A stretch of DNA of 64,000 nt, taken from contig NZ_CP143541.1 in assembly GCF_040126055.1 (NCBI RefSeq), forward strand, positions 310,001-374,000. The letters run 5' to 3'. The first letter of the stretch is position 1. The number at the start of each line of letters is the position of its first letter. Positions 46,625 through 56,570 of this stretch are shown one piece after another. This stretch comes from Pseudalkalibacillus sp. SCS-8 (lineage in GTDB: Bacteria; Bacillota; Bacilli; Bacillales; Fictibacillaceae). A model generated the notes under the pieces. That model was not told where the DNA came from and made no database searches. It saw nothing but the letters and a program-made list of their open reading frames with translations. Position numbers and translations under genes: made by a program.

Positions 46625-48133
46625 ATGGATTTACCTACGTTAATAACGTTTATAATCTATCTAGTCGTTATGTTGACGATCGGGATCATCTCGTATCGTC
46701 TGACAAGTAATTTATCTGATTATGTTCTTGGTGGAAGAAGCCTAACTCCAGGAGTTGCAGCATTAAGTGCCGGAGCCTCTGATATGAGTGGTTGGCTCTT
46801 ACTCGGATTGCCGGGTGCTATGTATGCAAGTGGTATGAGTGCAGCATGGATCGGTATCGGTCTATCTGTCGGTGCATATCTGAACTGGCAATTTGTTGCG
46901 AAACGTCTTCGTACGTATACCGAAGTATCAAAGGATTCCATCACGATCCCGGATTACTTCGAAAACCGTTTCCGCGACAACTCAAAAGTTTTACGTGTCA
47001 TTTCAGCGATTGTTATCCTATTCTTCTTTACCGTTTATACGGCTTCAGGACTTGTAGGAGGAGCAAAACTATTCCAATCTTCATTTGATATGACGTACAC
47101 GTCCGCATTGTGGATTGGCGCAATTGTCATTATCTCTTACACGTTCCTAGGTGGTTTCCTAGCGGTAAGTTGGACAGACTTCATTCAAGGTATCTTGATG
47201 TTCTTAGCCTTAATCATCGTACCAATCGTTGCAATCAACGAGCTTGGTGGTTGGAATGAAACAATCAACCAAGTTGGTAACATGGACCCTGCATATGTTG
47301 ATATCATGGCAGGTATGGGTGGTGCTGCAGGATTCTTCGCAATCGTGTCATCACTCGCTTGGGGACTTGGTTACTTTGGACAACCACATATCCTTACTCG
47401 TTTTATGGCAGTAAAATCTCCACAAGACATTCCGAAAGCACGTGTGATCGGAATCGGTTGGATGGTTATTTCCCTATTCGGTGCGATTTTCACTGGTCTA
47501 GCAGGTATCGCATACTTTGCGGATAACCCACTTCAAGGTGCAGACACGGAAACAGTCTTCATCTTGTTCACTCAAGTATTGTTCAACCCTTGGGTATCAG
47601 GAATCTTACTTGCAGCAATCCTGGCAGCGATCATGAGTACTGTCGACTCTCAGCTACTTGTTTCATCAAGTGCTCTTGCAGAAGACTTTTACAAAGCGAT
47701 CCTACGTAAAGATGCAAGTGAAAAAGAACTTGTATGGATCGGTCGTTTCGCTGTACTTGGAATCGCATTGATTGCACTCTTCATCGCATCCGACCCAGAA
47801 AGCCAAGTACTGACACTTGTTAGTTATGCTTGGGCAGGATTCGGTGCCGCATTCGGACCTGTTGTCATCTTGTCACTATTCTGGAAGCGCATGACGCGTA
47901 ACGGTGCGCTTGCTGGAATCATCACAGGTGCTGTAACAGTTGTCGTTTGGAAGCTGCTATCTACTCCACCAGAAGGAGCAGAGCAATCTGCAGCAGTCAT
48001 TCCATTCAGCCTTTACGAAATCGTACCTGGATTCATCCTTGCTACGATTGCCATCTTGATCGTAAGTATGATGGGTAATGGACCGAAAGACGCTGTCGAA
48101 ACTGAATTCGACGAAGTTGCTGACGAAATTTAA
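46625..48133 (+). CDS. putP: sodium/proline symporter
   Basis: A 502-residue SSS-family transporter with about thirteen membrane helices. Diagnostic segments: YVLGGRSLTPGVAALSAGAS near residue 35, SDMSGWLLLGLPG near 54, GYFGQPHILTRFMA near 250 and the sodium-site helix STVDSQLLVSSSALAEDFY near 340. It imports proline with sodium, for nutrition or as an osmoprotectant. The position between yerH and gatC is that of opuE in B. subtilis, so an osmotic role is quite possible. Start ATG 46625 directly behind the small accessory gene. Confidence 0.93.
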   Translation: MDLPTLITFIIYLVVMLTIGIISYRLTSNLSDYVLGGRSLTPGVAALSAGASDMSGWLLLGLPGAMYASGMSAAWIGIGLSVGAYLNWQFVAKRLRTYTEVSKDSITIPDYFENRFRDNSKVLRVISAIVILFFFTVYTASGLVGGAKLFQSSFDMTYTSALWIGAIVIISYTFLGGFLAVSWTDFIQGILMFLALIIVPIVAINELGGWNETINQVGNMDPAYVDIMAGMGGAAGFFAIVSSLAWGLGYFGQPHILTRFMAVKSPQDIPKARVIGIGWMVISLFGAIFTGLAGIAYFADNPLQGADTETVFILFTQVLFNPWVSGILLAAILAAIMSTVDSQLLVSSSALAEDFYKAILRKDASEKELVWIGRFAVLGIALIALFIASDPESQVLTLVSYAWAGFGAAFGPVVILSLFWKRMTRNGALAGIITGAVTVVVWKLLSTPPEGAEQSAAVIPFSLYEIVPGFILATIAILIVSMMGNGPKDAVETEFDEVADEI

Positions 48134-48154
48134 ATAGCATTGATTAAGTGACTG

Positions 48155-48191
48155 AAGGACTGGCCTCATTGAGGGGCCGGTCCTTTTTTTG
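48155..48191 (+). terminator. terminator after putP
   Basis: AAGGACTGGCC pairs with GGCCGGTCCTTTTTTT around TCATTGAGG. Confidence 0.92.
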
Positions 48192-48192
48192 T

Positions 48193-48330
48193 TTTACTAT
48201 CCGATTTGTGCGATTTACTATCCGAGTTTCGTGATTTACTATCCGTTTTTTGCACAATACTATCCGGTTTTCCTGATTTACTATCCGAATTCAGCAAAAT
48301 ACTATCCGAATCGCCCGAAATACGATCCAA
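48193..48330. repeat. 21-bp array, core TTTACTATCC, seven units
   Basis: Unit starts are at 48193, 48214, 48235, 48256, 48277, 48298 and 48319, all 21 bases apart. The core TTTACTATCC varies to AATACTATCC and AATACGATCC in later units; the other 11 bases vary. The array begins two bases after the putP terminator and runs to within three bases of the stop codon of the opposing gene. Same family as at 17055. Confidence 0.88.
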
Positions 48331-48332
48331 AG

Positions 48333-49253
48333 CTAAAAATCCGAGCGTGTCACTTGGCCGTTCCGCACGAGCTTCAAAATTGAATGGCGGTTTGAGAGCA
48401 GTACGCCGAATATGATGAAAAACGCACCAAGAATCATGATCGGTGAAACCATTTCTTTTAAAAAGAGATAGCCGACAGTGATTGCGATGAGCGGTGATAC
48501 ATACAGCCAGGTCGAAGGGAAGACAGGATTCGTCTTCGAAATGAGCCAGTAATAAAGCCCGTGCCCACCGATAGAACCGACGAAAATTAAATAAACCATC
48601 GCCACCTGAGCATTTGTGTTTGCGATGAGTGAAGAGAAGCTAGGATCCTCAACAATCATCGAAAAAGCGATTAGCATTAGTCCGCCGTAAAACATTTGCA
48701 CCCCGTTCATGAGAAAAGGAGAAAACCGTTGTTCCGTAGCAAAATACCGCTTGGAAAAAACGGAGCCGTACCCGTAGCCGAATTCACCGATCAACACAAC
48801 GATACAGCCAATTACCCACATGTAGGACAGCGCGCTGCTAAACCCGGGTAACGAGATGAAAACGACACCGGCAAGCGCAATCAGCAGGCCGAGAATCTGG
48901 ACTGAATCCAATGAAGCTTCCTTCCTTTGCCGCTGAATCAAGAGAATCATCAATGGTCCTGTTGCGGAAAGGACAGCCGCCAGCCCCGACGTGATGTACT
49001 GCTCTGCCCAATACAAGGTCGAGAATGTCATGAACGTGATACAGAAACCGACGACGACCAGCGGTTTGGACAGGAGCGCTTGCTTGACCTGTTCCCGTTT
49101 AATTGCGAAATAAACGAGAACGAGTAAGCCGGCGATCGTGAACCGGACACCGCCTGAAAGAATCGGCGTCGCACCAGCCTCGATACCGATTTTTATGAAC
49201 AAAAAAGTCGTGCCGAATATAACACATACGAGCAAGTAGTTTAGAAAAATCAT
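48333..49253 (-). CDS. EamA/DMT family transporter
   Basis: A 306-residue protein with ten predicted membrane helices in two EamA halves, each about 140 residues. Start ATG 49253, eight bases after AAGGAGG on the minus strand. The N-terminus MIFLNYLLVCVIFGTTFLFIKIG and the second-half FVGSIGGHGLYYWLISKTNP are typical of drug/metabolite transporters. It probably exports a metabolite, but the substrate is unknown. It is divergent from a MocR-type regulator, an arrangement usually meaning that the regulator controls the transporter, often in relation to vitamin B6 or amino acids. Confidence 0.88.
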   Translation of the reverse strand: MIFLNYLLVCVIFGTTFLFIKIGIEAGATPILSGGVRFTIAGLLVLVYFAIKREQVKQALLSKPLVVVGFCITFMTFSTLYWAEQYITSGLAAVLSATGPLMILLIQRQRKEASLDSVQILGLLIALAGVVFISLPGFSSALSYMWVIGCIVVLIGEFGYGYGSVFSKRYFATEQRFSPFLMNGVQMFYGGLMLIAFSMIVEDPSFSSLIANTNAQVAMVYLIFVGSIGGHGLYYWLISKTNPVFPSTWLYVSPLIAITVGYLFLKEMVSPIMILGAFFIIFGVLLSNRHSILKLVRNGQVTRSDF

Positions 49254-49297
49254 ATGCAAACCTCCTTCTATGCTTAAGAGGAGTATAAGGCGTGATA

Positions 49298-49325
49298 TGT
49301 ATAACAGTTGCGCGTAGTGTATAAC
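49298..49325. promoter_or_regulatory. direct repeat TGTATAAC x2, candidate operator of the MocR regulator
   Basis: TGTATAAC occurs at 49298-49305 and again at 49318-49325, 20 bases apart, in the 149-base divergent intergenic region. MocR-type regulators often bind direct repeats between themselves and the divergent target gene. Confidence 0.5.
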
Positions 49326-49402
49326 ACTTCTTCTTGAAAAAGGATGTAGGGTGCGGTTTACTTAGAGTATATGAGAGACGACGAAAAAGGAGGTGCACAT
49401 TC

Positions 49403-50836
49403 GTGAAGCTCGTACTGCAAAAGGAATCCGCCACGCCGATCCACCAGCAGATCTATCATCAAATTCTGAACCGGATCCAGACCGGGGCACTTCCGGACGG
49501 TGAAAAGATGCCCTCGCTACGGAAGCTGTCCACTGAATTGAAGGTCAATTACCTGACCGTCAACAAGGTGTATCAGCGGCTGGAGGAGGAAGGCCATATC
49601 GAGGTCTTTCAAGGAAAGGGTGCATTCGTAAAAAGTAAGCATAAAACGAAGCCTTTTACGGAAGAGGAAGCTGAGCAAGAGGTGTTTTCAACACTTCTTC
49701 AGCGCTCGCAATATCTCGTAAACCGTTCGAAGTATCATTACGATTTTTCAAAAGCAGTCGTGTCACCCGGCCTGCTGCCGAGCCATTTCCTTGCTCAGCA
49801 GACAAAAGCGATTTTAGATGAAAATCCGATGATCCTGACAACCTACGGGCCTGTCGAAGGGGATGAGGAACTCAGAGAAGAGGTATCAACGTATGTGGAA
49901 CAGCAGCTCGGCTATCAGACGTCAGCGGATAACATCCTGATCACGAGCGGCGTCCAGCAAGGGATCAACATTGTCGCGAATACGTTTTTGACACCAACGG
50001 ACACGGTAGCAGTGGAGAGTCCTTGCTACGGAGCGGCGATTGACACATTCATGAACCGTGGAAATGCGATTGTGCCGATTCCGATCGACGAAGAAGGGAT
50101 GCGGATGGACGTTTTGGAGGAGCAATGCCGAACCGCACCTCCTAAGCTCGTGTACGTAAATCCGACGTTTCACAACCCGACGGGCGGGACGATGAGTGAA
50201 AAGCGACGGAAAGAGCTGTTGGAGTTAGCGGAGACATATGGCTTCTTGATCGTTGAGGATGATTCGTTCAGTGAGATTTACTTTGATGGCGTGCTGCCGC
50301 CGAAGCCGATTAAGTACTTCGATGACGCGGGTCATTGCATCTATTTGAAGGGCTTCAGCAAGACGATGGCACCCGGAATCCGCCTTGGGGCGTTGATCGC
50401 CGATGACTCGCTTTATGAATCGCTCTACATCTCGAAAGCGTCGATGGACGTAGGTAGTCCGCTCTTGAACCAGAAAGCGCTGTTGCCGTTCATGCGGACG
50501 AAGCGAATGAAGGACCACCTCGAGAAACTGCGGATCGCCCTGCAGATCCGTCGGGACATCACATCTGAAATCCTCGATGTCTACTTGAGCGGGAATGTCC
50601 GGTACACACTACCGAAAGGCGGACTGAACCTCTGGGTCGAGCTGCCTGAGGGGATCGACATCGATGAGCTTCGGAAACGCGCCAACGAACGGTCCATCAG
50701 CTTCCTGCCAGGCAGCGCCTGCTTCGTCGGTGACGCACCGACGCCAGCAATCCGACTCAGCTTCTCAACGCTCAGTGACCGCGAAAACACCGAAGGCATC
50801 ACCCATCTCGCCCAGCTGATCGCATCGTTGGTGTAG
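49403..50836 (+). CDS. MocR-type (GntR/aminotransferase) transcriptional regulator
   Basis: A 477-residue regulator, GTG start at 49403 behind AAGGAGGTG; the frame runs upstream to 49334 without a site. Residues 1-75 are a GntR winged helix (PIHQQIYHQILNRIQTGALP, LPDGEKMPSLRKLSTELKVN). Residues about 110-477 form a class I aminotransferase-like fold, with NPTFHNPTGG near 250 and the PLP lysine in YLKGFSKTMAPGIRLG near 320. Such PLP-binding proteins sense pyridoxal phosphate or amino acids instead of catalysing. Divergent from the EamA transporter, which is its likely target. Confidence 0.92.
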   Translation: MKLVLQKESATPIHQQIYHQILNRIQTGALPDGEKMPSLRKLSTELKVNYLTVNKVYQRLEEEGHIEVFQGKGAFVKSKHKTKPFTEEEAEQEVFSTLLQRSQYLVNRSKYHYDFSKAVVSPGLLPSHFLAQQTKAILDENPMILTTYGPVEGDEELREEVSTYVEQQLGYQTSADNILITSGVQQGINIVANTFLTPTDTVAVESPCYGAAIDTFMNRGNAIVPIPIDEEGMRMDVLEEQCRTAPPKLVYVNPTFHNPTGGTMSEKRRKELLELAETYGFLIVEDDSFSEIYFDGVLPPKPIKYFDDAGHCIYLKGFSKTMAPGIRLGALIADDSLYESLYISKASMDVGSPLLNQKALLPFMRTKRMKDHLEKLRIALQIRRDITSEILDVYLSGNVRYTLPKGGLNLWVELPEGIDIDELRKRANERSISFLPGSACFVGDAPTPAIRLSFSTLSDRENTEGITHLAQLIASLV

Positions 50837-50846
50837 ACTATCAGTA

Positions 50847-51050
50847 GTGTCAGGCACCATTTCGCATCCTAAGGGGCGCAACGGTTCTTAGGAAGTGTCT
50901 GACACCAACCAGCAACCCTTGCCCTGCAACGGGTCGCAGTTGGTGTCAGACACCCTCACAAACCCCAACAGCCCCAACGGTTGATGAGAAGTGTCAGGCA
51001 CCGACACAGAACCCGCTCTGCCGTTGACTTCTCGGTCGGTGCCTGACACC
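50847..51050. repeat. cluster of GTGTCAGGCACC hairpins before gatC
   Basis: Three elements in a row: GTGTCAGGCACC at 50847 with GTGTCTGACACC at 50895; GTGTCTGACACCAAC at 50895 pairing with GTTGGTGTCAGACAC near 50939; and GTGTCAGGCACCGAC at 50991 pairing with GTCGGTGCCTGACAC at 51035. The stems are perfect over about 15 bases, with loops of 30 bases. No gene is seen between 50837 and 51134. Confidence 0.85.
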
Positions 51051-51065
51051 TCCGTGGCTTTTGTT

Positions 51066-51095
51066 GATTTGGCGGGGGGCTTTTTGGTATCATCA
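51066..51095 (+). promoter_or_regulatory. possible sigma-A promoter of gatCAB
   Basis: TTGATT (51066-51071) and TATCAT (51090-51095), spacer 18. It lies 40 bases before gatC and just after the hairpin cluster. Confidence 0.5.
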
Positions 51096-51134
51096 GTATA
51101 TTGCAATACGTACGATTTTTTGGAGGTGGATGAT

Positions 51135-51425
51135 TTGTCTCGAATTTCGAAAGAAGAAGTGAAGCACGTTGCCAAGCTTGCGCGCTTGAACATGACGGAC
51201 GAAGAAGCGGACATGTTCTCTAAGCAGCTTGACGACATCATCGGCTATGCCGAACAGCTGAATGAACTCGATACAGATAATGTGGAACCGACCACACACG
51301 TTTTAGATATGAAGAATGTTCTTCGTGAGGACGAAGTGAAGCCATGGCTTTCCAACGAAGAAGCGCTCAAGAATACACCAGACAAGCAGAACGGCCTGAT
51401 CAAGGTCCCAGCTGTTTTAGAGTAG
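51135..51425 (+). CDS. gatC: Asp-tRNA(Asn)/Glu-tRNA(Gln) amidotransferase subunit C
   Basis: A 96-residue subunit, the length of B. subtilis GatC. I take TTG 51135 ([18 protein letters not shown]), six bases after GGAGGTG; the frame continues upstream into the repeat cluster, which is not coding. The helix [20 protein letters not shown] and the C-terminal [20 protein letters not shown] wrap around GatA. GatCAB makes Gln-tRNA(Gln) by amidating Glu-tRNA(Gln), needed because Bacillaceae lack glutaminyl-tRNA synthetase. Confidence 0.95.
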   Translation: MSRISKEEVKHVAKLARLNMTDEEADMFSKQLDDIIGYAEQLNELDTDNVEPTTHVLDMKNVLREDEVKPWLSNEEALKNTPDKQNGLIKVPAVLE

Positions 51426-51443
51426 GGAGGGAGAAAACGGACG

Positions 51444-52901
51444 ATGTCTTTATTTGATAAGAAGATTTCAGAGCTACACGAGCTCTTACATAAAAAAGAG
51501 ATGAAAGTAAGTGAACTCGTAGATGCTTCCTTCTCTCGCATCCAACAGGTGGACGAGAAAGTGAAAGCATTTTTGACGTTGAATGAAGAAGAGGCACGCG
51601 AACAAGCGAAGTACCTCGACAGCAAAATGGGGACCGACGAAATGCGCGGACTCCTATTCGGTCTGCCAATCGGGATTAAGGACAACATCTCGACGAAAGG
51701 CCTCCGCACGACGAACGGAAGTAAGCTTCAAGAGAATTTCGTGCCGGTTTACGATGCAACGGTCATCCAAAAGCTGAAAGAAGCGGAAACGATCACAGTC
51801 GGAAAACTTAACATGGACGAATTCGCGATGGGCTCCTCCAACGAGAACTCCGGCTTTTTCCAAACACGTAACCCATGGAACACAGACCACGTACCAGGCG
51901 GTTCCTCTGGTGGATCAGCTGCATCCGTCGCTGCTGGAGAAGTCTTGTTCTCATTAGGATCTGACACAGGCGGTTCCATCCGTCAGCCAGCGGCATTCTG
52001 TGGCGTCGTCGGTCTAAAGCCGACGTACGGCCGCGTGTCCCGTTTCGGACTCACAGCATTCGCTTCATCCCTTGACCAGATCGGACCAATCACGAACACG
52101 GTCGAAGACAACGCGTACTTGCTACAAGCGATCGCAGGTCACGACCCAATGGACTCGACGTCTGCAAACGTAGACAAGCAAGACTATACAGCAGCTCTTA
52201 CTGGCGACGTCAAAGGTCTCAAGATCGCCGTGCCAAAAGAATACATCGGCGAAGGGGTAGACGAAGACGTCAAGAACCGCGTCATGGAAGCCCTCAAAGT
52301 GCTTGAAGGCATGGGGGCTGAGTGGGAAGAAGTATCCCTTCCACACTCCAAATATGGTGTAGCGACGTATTACCTGCTTGCATCATCGGAAGCATCCTCT
52401 AACCTCGCACGCTTCGACGGTGTCCGTTACGGCGTAAGAGCAGATGACGCGAAGAACCTGCTTGAGCTTTACAACAAAACACGTAGCGAAGGGTTCGGAG
52501 ACGAAGTGAAACGCCGTATCATGCTTGGTACATTCGCGTTGAGCTCCGGATTTTACGATGCGTATTATAAGAAAGCCCAGAAAGTACGGACGTTGATCAA
52601 GAACGACTTCGATCAAGTCCTCGACAAATATGATGTGATCCTTGGACCGACAACACCGACACCAGCGTTCAAAATCGGAGAGAAGACGGACGATCCACTC
52701 ACGATGTATGCAAACGACATCCTGACGATCCCTGTGAACCTTGCAGGCGTACCAGCGATCTCTGTACCATGCGGCCTTTCAAACGGCCTGCCAGTCGGAC
52801 TACAAATCATCGGAAAAGCGTTTGATGAAAGCACAATCTATCGCGTTGCCCACGCCTATGAGCAAGCGACAGACCATCATCAAAACAAGCCGAACTTGTA
52901 A
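51444..52901 (+). CDS. gatA: Asp-tRNA(Asn)/Glu-tRNA(Gln) amidotransferase subunit A
   Basis: A 485-residue glutaminase of the amidase-signature family, releasing ammonia for transamidation. The catalytic Lys79 is in [12 protein letters not shown], with the two serines in [14 protein letters not shown] (about 150) and [15 protein letters not shown] (about 175). Start ATG 51444 after GGGAGGGAG. It lies 18 bases after gatC and 15 before gatB. Confidence 0.98.
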   Translation: MSLFDKKISELHELLHKKEMKVSELVDASFSRIQQVDEKVKAFLTLNEEEAREQAKYLDSKMGTDEMRGLLFGLPIGIKDNISTKGLRTTNGSKLQENFVPVYDATVIQKLKEAETITVGKLNMDEFAMGSSNENSGFFQTRNPWNTDHVPGGSSGGSAASVAAGEVLFSLGSDTGGSIRQPAAFCGVVGLKPTYGRVSRFGLTAFASSLDQIGPITNTVEDNAYLLQAIAGHDPMDSTSANVDKQDYTAALTGDVKGLKIAVPKEYIGEGVDEDVKNRVMEALKVLEGMGAEWEEVSLPHSKYGVATYYLLASSEASSNLARFDGVRYGVRADDAKNLLELYNKTRSEGFGDEVKRRIMLGTFALSSGFYDAYYKKAQKVRTLIKNDFDQVLDKYDVILGPTTPTPAFKIGEKTDDPLTMYANDILTIPVNLAGVPAISVPCGLSNGLPVGLQIIGKAFDESTIYRVAHAYEQATDHHQNKPNL

Positions 52902-52916
52902 AGGGGGGACGAAAAG

Positions 52917-54350
52917 ATGCATTTTGAAACGATCATTGGACTTGAAGTCCACGCTGAACTGAAAACAAACTCGAAGATCTTCTGCAGCTGCTCCACGGAA
53001 TTCGGAGCACCGCCGAACACGAATGTGTGCCCGATTTGTCTCGGTCACCCAGGTGTCCTGCCTGTCGTGAACAAGCAAGCGGTTGATTTTGCGATGCGTG
53101 CTGCCATGGCACTCAACTGTGAAATCACACGCGAAACGAAATTTGACCGTAAAAACTACTTCTATCCGGATAACCCGAAGGCGTACCAAATCTCGCAATT
53201 CGATAAGCCGATCGGACAAAACGGCTGGATCGAAATCGAGGTCGACGGATACAAGAAGAAAATCGGCATCACCCGTCTCCATATGGAGGAGGACGCTGGT
53301 AAATCGATGCACGCCGACGACGGAACCCACTCGCTCGTGGACTTGAACCGTCAAGGAACGCCACTCGTCGAAATCGTATCCGAGCCGGACATCCGTACAC
53401 CGCAAGAAGCGTATGCTTACTTAGAAAAATTGAAAGCAATCCTTCAATATACTGAGGTTTCCGACTGTAAAATGGAAGAGGGATCGTTGCGTTGCGACGC
53501 GAATATCTCACTCCGCCCGGTCGGACAGGAGAAATTCGGAACGAAGGCTGAGCTTAAGAACCTGAACTCATTTGCCAATGTGCAAAAAGGTCTCGAACAC
53601 GAAGAAGTCCGTCAGGAGAAAGAACTCCTCAGTGGTGGAGAAATTCTTCAGGAAACACGCCGTTTTGACGAACAGACGAAAAAGACGATCCTTATGCGTG
53701 TTAAGGAAGGATCGGATGACTACCGTTACTTCCCAGAGCCGGATCTCGTCGGTCTTTCCATCGACGAAGAATGGATCGAACGCGTTCGCTCCGAAATCCC
53801 TGAGCTACCAGACATACGGAAGCAGCGCTATATCGAAGACCTGAAGCTGCCAGCGTATGACGCGATGGTTTTAACCCAGTCGAAGAAAATGTCCGATTTC
53901 TTTGAGGAAGTGCTCGCACAAGGTGCTGATGCGAAAGCGGCATCGAACTGGATGATGGGTGAAGTGTCTGCGTACCTGAACGCAGAATACAAAGAGATTG
54001 ATGAAGTCGCCCTCACGCCGGAAGGCCTTGCGAAAATGATCGACCTCATCGAAAAAGGCACGATCTCCTCGAAGATTGCGAAGAAGGTGTTCAAGGAACT
54101 CATCGAAAAAGGCGGCGATCCGGAAGTTATCGTCAAAGAGAAAGGACTCGTCCAAATCTCTGACGAAGGTGAGCTTCGCAAGATCGTGACCGGCATTTTA
54201 GATGAAAACGAACAATCAATCGAAGACTACAAGAACGGAAAAGACCGCGCGCTCGGTTTCCTCGTCGGCCAGGTGATGAAGGCGACGAAAGGAAAAGCGA
54301 ACCCGCCGATGGTCAACAAATTGCTCGTCGAAGAAATGGATAAACGATAG
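52917..54350 (+). CDS. gatB: Asp-tRNA(Asn)/Glu-tRNA(Gln) amidotransferase subunit B
   Basis: A 477-residue subunit that binds the misacylated tRNA and performs the ATP-dependent transamidation. It begins [20 protein letters not shown] and shows the zinc-binding cysteines in KIFCSCS and [11 protein letters not shown] (residues about 21-45), plus [12 protein letters not shown] and [17 protein letters not shown]. The C-terminal YqeY-like tRNA-binding domain ends near [18 protein letters not shown]. Start ATG 52917 behind AAAGGGGGG. A terminator follows. Confidence 0.98.
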   Translation: MHFETIIGLEVHAELKTNSKIFCSCSTEFGAPPNTNVCPICLGHPGVLPVVNKQAVDFAMRAAMALNCEITRETKFDRKNYFYPDNPKAYQISQFDKPIGQNGWIEIEVDGYKKKIGITRLHMEEDAGKSMHADDGTHSLVDLNRQGTPLVEIVSEPDIRTPQEAYAYLEKLKAILQYTEVSDCKMEEGSLRCDANISLRPVGQEKFGTKAELKNLNSFANVQKGLEHEEVRQEKELLSGGEILQETRRFDEQTKKTILMRVKEGSDDYRYFPEPDLVGLSIDEEWIERVRSEIPELPDIRKQRYIEDLKLPAYDAMVLTQSKKMSDFFEEVLAQGADAKAASNWMMGEVSAYLNAEYKEIDEVALTPEGLAKMIDLIEKGTISSKIAKKVFKELIEKGGDPEVIVKEKGLVQISDEGELRKIVTGILDENEQSIEDYKNGKDRALGFLVGQVMKATKGKANPPMVNKLLVEEMDKR

Positions 54351-54357
54351 AGAAGCT

Positions 54358-54389
54358 AGAAGGAAGCCCGTGAGATGGGCTTCCTTTCT
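54358..54389 (+). terminator. terminator after gatB
   Basis: AGAAGGAAGCCC and GGGCTTCCTTTCT pair around a six-base loop. Confidence 0.88.
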
Positions 54390-54579
54390 GCATGGGTCCA
54401 GGATTTTGATCAGATTAGATAGTTAGGACTTTGCATTTTGCATTTAAGGTCTCTATAATAAGATGAGCTAGAAAAATTTACAATTCAACTTTGTCTAAAA
54501 TGATGCACATGACAACGGACGACGAATGCATATAATAATACGTATTACCAATTTGAACGTTAGATAAAAGGTGATTTAT

Positions 54580-55488
54580 ATGAAACGAGCACGATTGATT
54601 TATAACCCGACATCAGGGCGGGAGCTAGTGAAACGTCAATTGCCTTACATATTGGAGAAGCTCGAAAAAGCAGGCTATGAAACGTCTGCCCATGCCACAT
54701 GCGCAGACGAAGGCGATGCAACCCGAGCAGCACGACACGCCGTGGACCGGGAGTTCGACCTCGTCATTGCCGCTGGTGGAGACGGAACGATCTATGAGGT
54801 CATCAACGGAATCGCGGAGCAGCCGAACCGCCCGAAAATGGGAATCATCCCAGCCGGGACGACGAACGATTTTGCCCGCGCTCTTGGCGTGCCACGTACC
54901 ATTGAAAAAGCGGTCGACGTGCTATGCGAAGGTATCGATATACCCGTCGATATCGGACGCGTAAACGGGAAGTACTTCGTCAACATCGCTGGCGGCGGGA
55001 AGCTTACGGAGCTTACTTACGCCGTACCAAGCCAACTGAAGACGATGATCGGCCAGCTCGCTTATTATTTAAAAGGGGTAGAAATGCTGCCGTCGATCCG
55101 CCCGACGAACGTCAAGATCGAGTACGATGACAAGGTGTTTGAAGGCGACGTCATGCTTTTCCTTGTGGCGAACACGAACTCCGTCGGAGGCTTTGAAAAA
55201 CTCGCACCACTCTCTGAATTCAACGACGGCTACTTCGACCTCGTCATCCTGAAAAAGACGAACCTCGCTGAGTTTATCCGCATCGCGACTCTTGCGCTCA
55301 AAGGGGACCACATCCGAGATGAACACATCATTTATGAAAAAGCGAGACGCGTGAAGATTCATACAGATGAAAAAATGCAGCTGAACCTCGACGGGGAATA
55401 CGGTGGACTGCTTCCAGGCGAGTTCGTCAACCTAAGACACCACCTGCAAATGATCGTCCCGAAAGAACGCTTTGAACACGACCGATAA
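54580..55488 (+). CDS. dgkB: diacylglycerol kinase
   Basis: A 302-residue DAGK-catalytic-domain lipid kinase, phosphorylating diacylglycerol left over from lipoteichoic acid synthesis so that it re-enters phospholipid synthesis. Start ATG 54580 (MKRARLIYNPTSG) after AAAGGTGATTT. Nucleotide-binding GGDGT is at residues 66-70, and IIPAGTTNDFARALG near 91-105. LAPLSEFNDGYFDL carries the metal-site acidic residues near 215. It corresponds to DgkB (YerQ) by sequence and position downstream of gatCAB, but swrC, which lies between them in B. subtilis, is absent. Confidence 0.95.
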   Translation: MKRARLIYNPTSGRELVKRQLPYILEKLEKAGYETSAHATCADEGDATRAARHAVDREFDLVIAAGGDGTIYEVINGIAEQPNRPKMGIIPAGTTNDFARALGVPRTIEKAVDVLCEGIDIPVDIGRVNGKYFVNIAGGGKLTELTYAVPSQLKTMIGQLAYYLKGVEMLPSIRPTNVKIEYDDKVFEGDVMLFLVANTNSVGGFEKLAPLSEFNDGYFDLVILKKTNLAEFIRIATLALKGDHIRDEHIIYEKARRVKIHTDEKMQLNLDGEYGGLLPGEFVNLRHHLQMIVPKERFEHDR

Positions 55489-55496
55489 AACGCAAT

Positions 55497-55535
55497 AGGA
55501 CCAACCCTTAAGAGGGATTGGTTCTTTTCTTTTGT
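55497..55535 (+). terminator. terminator after dgkB
   Basis: AGGACCAACCC pairs with GGATTGGTTCTTTTCTTTT (one mismatch) around TTAAGAG. Confidence 0.85.
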
Positions 55536-55590
55536 TGCAAGCTAAGAGGAACAACTGGTACAATCCGATTTTAAGAGAGGAGTGGAGGCT

Positions 55591-56148
55591 TTGGAGAAAA
55601 TTCTTGTCATCAATGGACACGAATACTATGAACATTCAAGAGGCGAGCTCAATAAGACTCTTTTTAATGAAATCGTGGAAAAGCTATCCCCTCAATACGA
55701 GGTAAAAACGACCGTACTTGCGGACGGATATGAGAAAAGTGAAGAACAGGAGAAGGTAAAATGGGCCGATGCGGTCATTTATCAGACGCCGATCTACAAT
55801 TACAGCGTCCCAGCCCTTTTCAAGCGCTATTTCGACGAGACGCATGAGCATGGCGTTTACTTCCGCGGGAATACACCAGAGTACGGAACAGGCGGAGGAC
55901 TGCTGACCGGTAAAACGTACATGTTCTCGACCACATGGAATGCGCCTTATGAGGCGTTCAACGACCGAAACAAGTTCTTCGAAGGACGGAATGTCGAGGA
56001 TGTCCTTTTCCCGTTACACCTCGTCCATAAATACGTCGGTATGAAAGGGTTGAAGACCTTTTCCTGCTTTGATGTAAAGAAGAATCCGGACATTGATTAC
56101 TACCGGAGCTCCTTGCATCAGCATCTTGCACGTTATTTTCATGTATAA
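55591..56148 (+). CDS. NAD(P)H-dependent quinone reductase-like flavoprotein (MdaB/Flavodoxin_2 type)
   Basis: A 185-residue flavodoxin-fold protein. I prefer TTG 55591 (MEKILVINGHEYYEHS), eight bases after AAGAGAGGAG; GTG 55582 would lie too close to that site. After the opening strand the loop GHEYYEHSRGELNKTL binds the FMN/FAD phosphate. QTPIYNYSVPALFKRYFDE near residue 70 and LLTGKTYMFSTTWNAP near 112 match NAD(P)H:quinone reductases of the MdaB group. It likely reduces quinones by two electrons. A single-gene unit ending at a strong terminator. Confidence 0.88.
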   Translation: MEKILVINGHEYYEHSRGELNKTLFNEIVEKLSPQYEVKTTVLADGYEKSEEQEKVKWADAVIYQTPIYNYSVPALFKRYFDETHEHGVYFRGNTPEYGTGGGLLTGKTYMFSTTWNAPYEAFNDRNKFFEGRNVEDVLFPLHLVHKYVGMKGLKTFSCFDVKKNPDIDYYRSSLHQHLARYFHV

Positions 56149-56184
56149 AAAAACGCTTGGGGCCAGCAGACCTCAAGCGTTTTT
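56147..56184 (+). terminator. bidirectional terminator
   Basis: AAAAAAACGCTTG pairs with CAAGCGTTTTTC with one mismatch inside; it overlaps the stop of both neighbours (reductase gene and the minus-strand gene). Confidence 0.88.
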
Positions 56185-56445
56185 CGTATGGTTGTTGTGT
56201 TTGTTTACCTTTACGATCACAAGGAGGAAGATTGAAAGTCCGATGAGGGCGACTCCAAGACTGCCATACCCGATATTCTCCCAACCCGATACAAAAACGA
56301 CACTGTAAACAATCAGCGTCTGTCCGAGCTGGAACACGAAATAGGGAAGCAAATACCAACGCACCTTTTTCGGATAATAGATGGCGATCCAGCTGAAAAT
56401 GATCCAGCTGAAGCTGAGCAATGTCAATAAAACGATGGGTAACAT
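56173..56445 (-). CDS. YesK-like small membrane protein
   Basis: A 90-residue protein with three hydrophobic segments (about 2-24, 30-53, 60-80) and a basic C-terminus KVNKHNNHTKNA. Start ATG 56445, eight bases after GGAGG on the minus strand. Length and layout resemble the YesK family of Bacillus membrane proteins, which have no known role; that match is by impression only. Confidence 0.72.
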   Translation of the reverse strand: MLPIVLLTLLSFSWIIFSWIAIYYPKKVRWYLLPYFVFQLGQTLIVYSVVFVSGWENIGYGSLGVALIGLSIFLLVIVKVNKHNNHTKNA

Positions 56446-56570
56446 GGACGGCGCCTCCTCTTATAACCATTATATACCCGATTTTCCTACATAGCACTAG
56501 CCCAATTGGAATGATAAAAGAAAAAATTGGGAACCAATAGGAAGACGAGTGTGAAAGGGTTGAGACAGGC

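Noticed and set aside
48189..48383. Open frame encoding seven-residue YYP repeats
   Set aside because: The frame is a by-product of the 21-bp period (7 codons). No ribosome binding site, and it runs into the opposing transporter gene.
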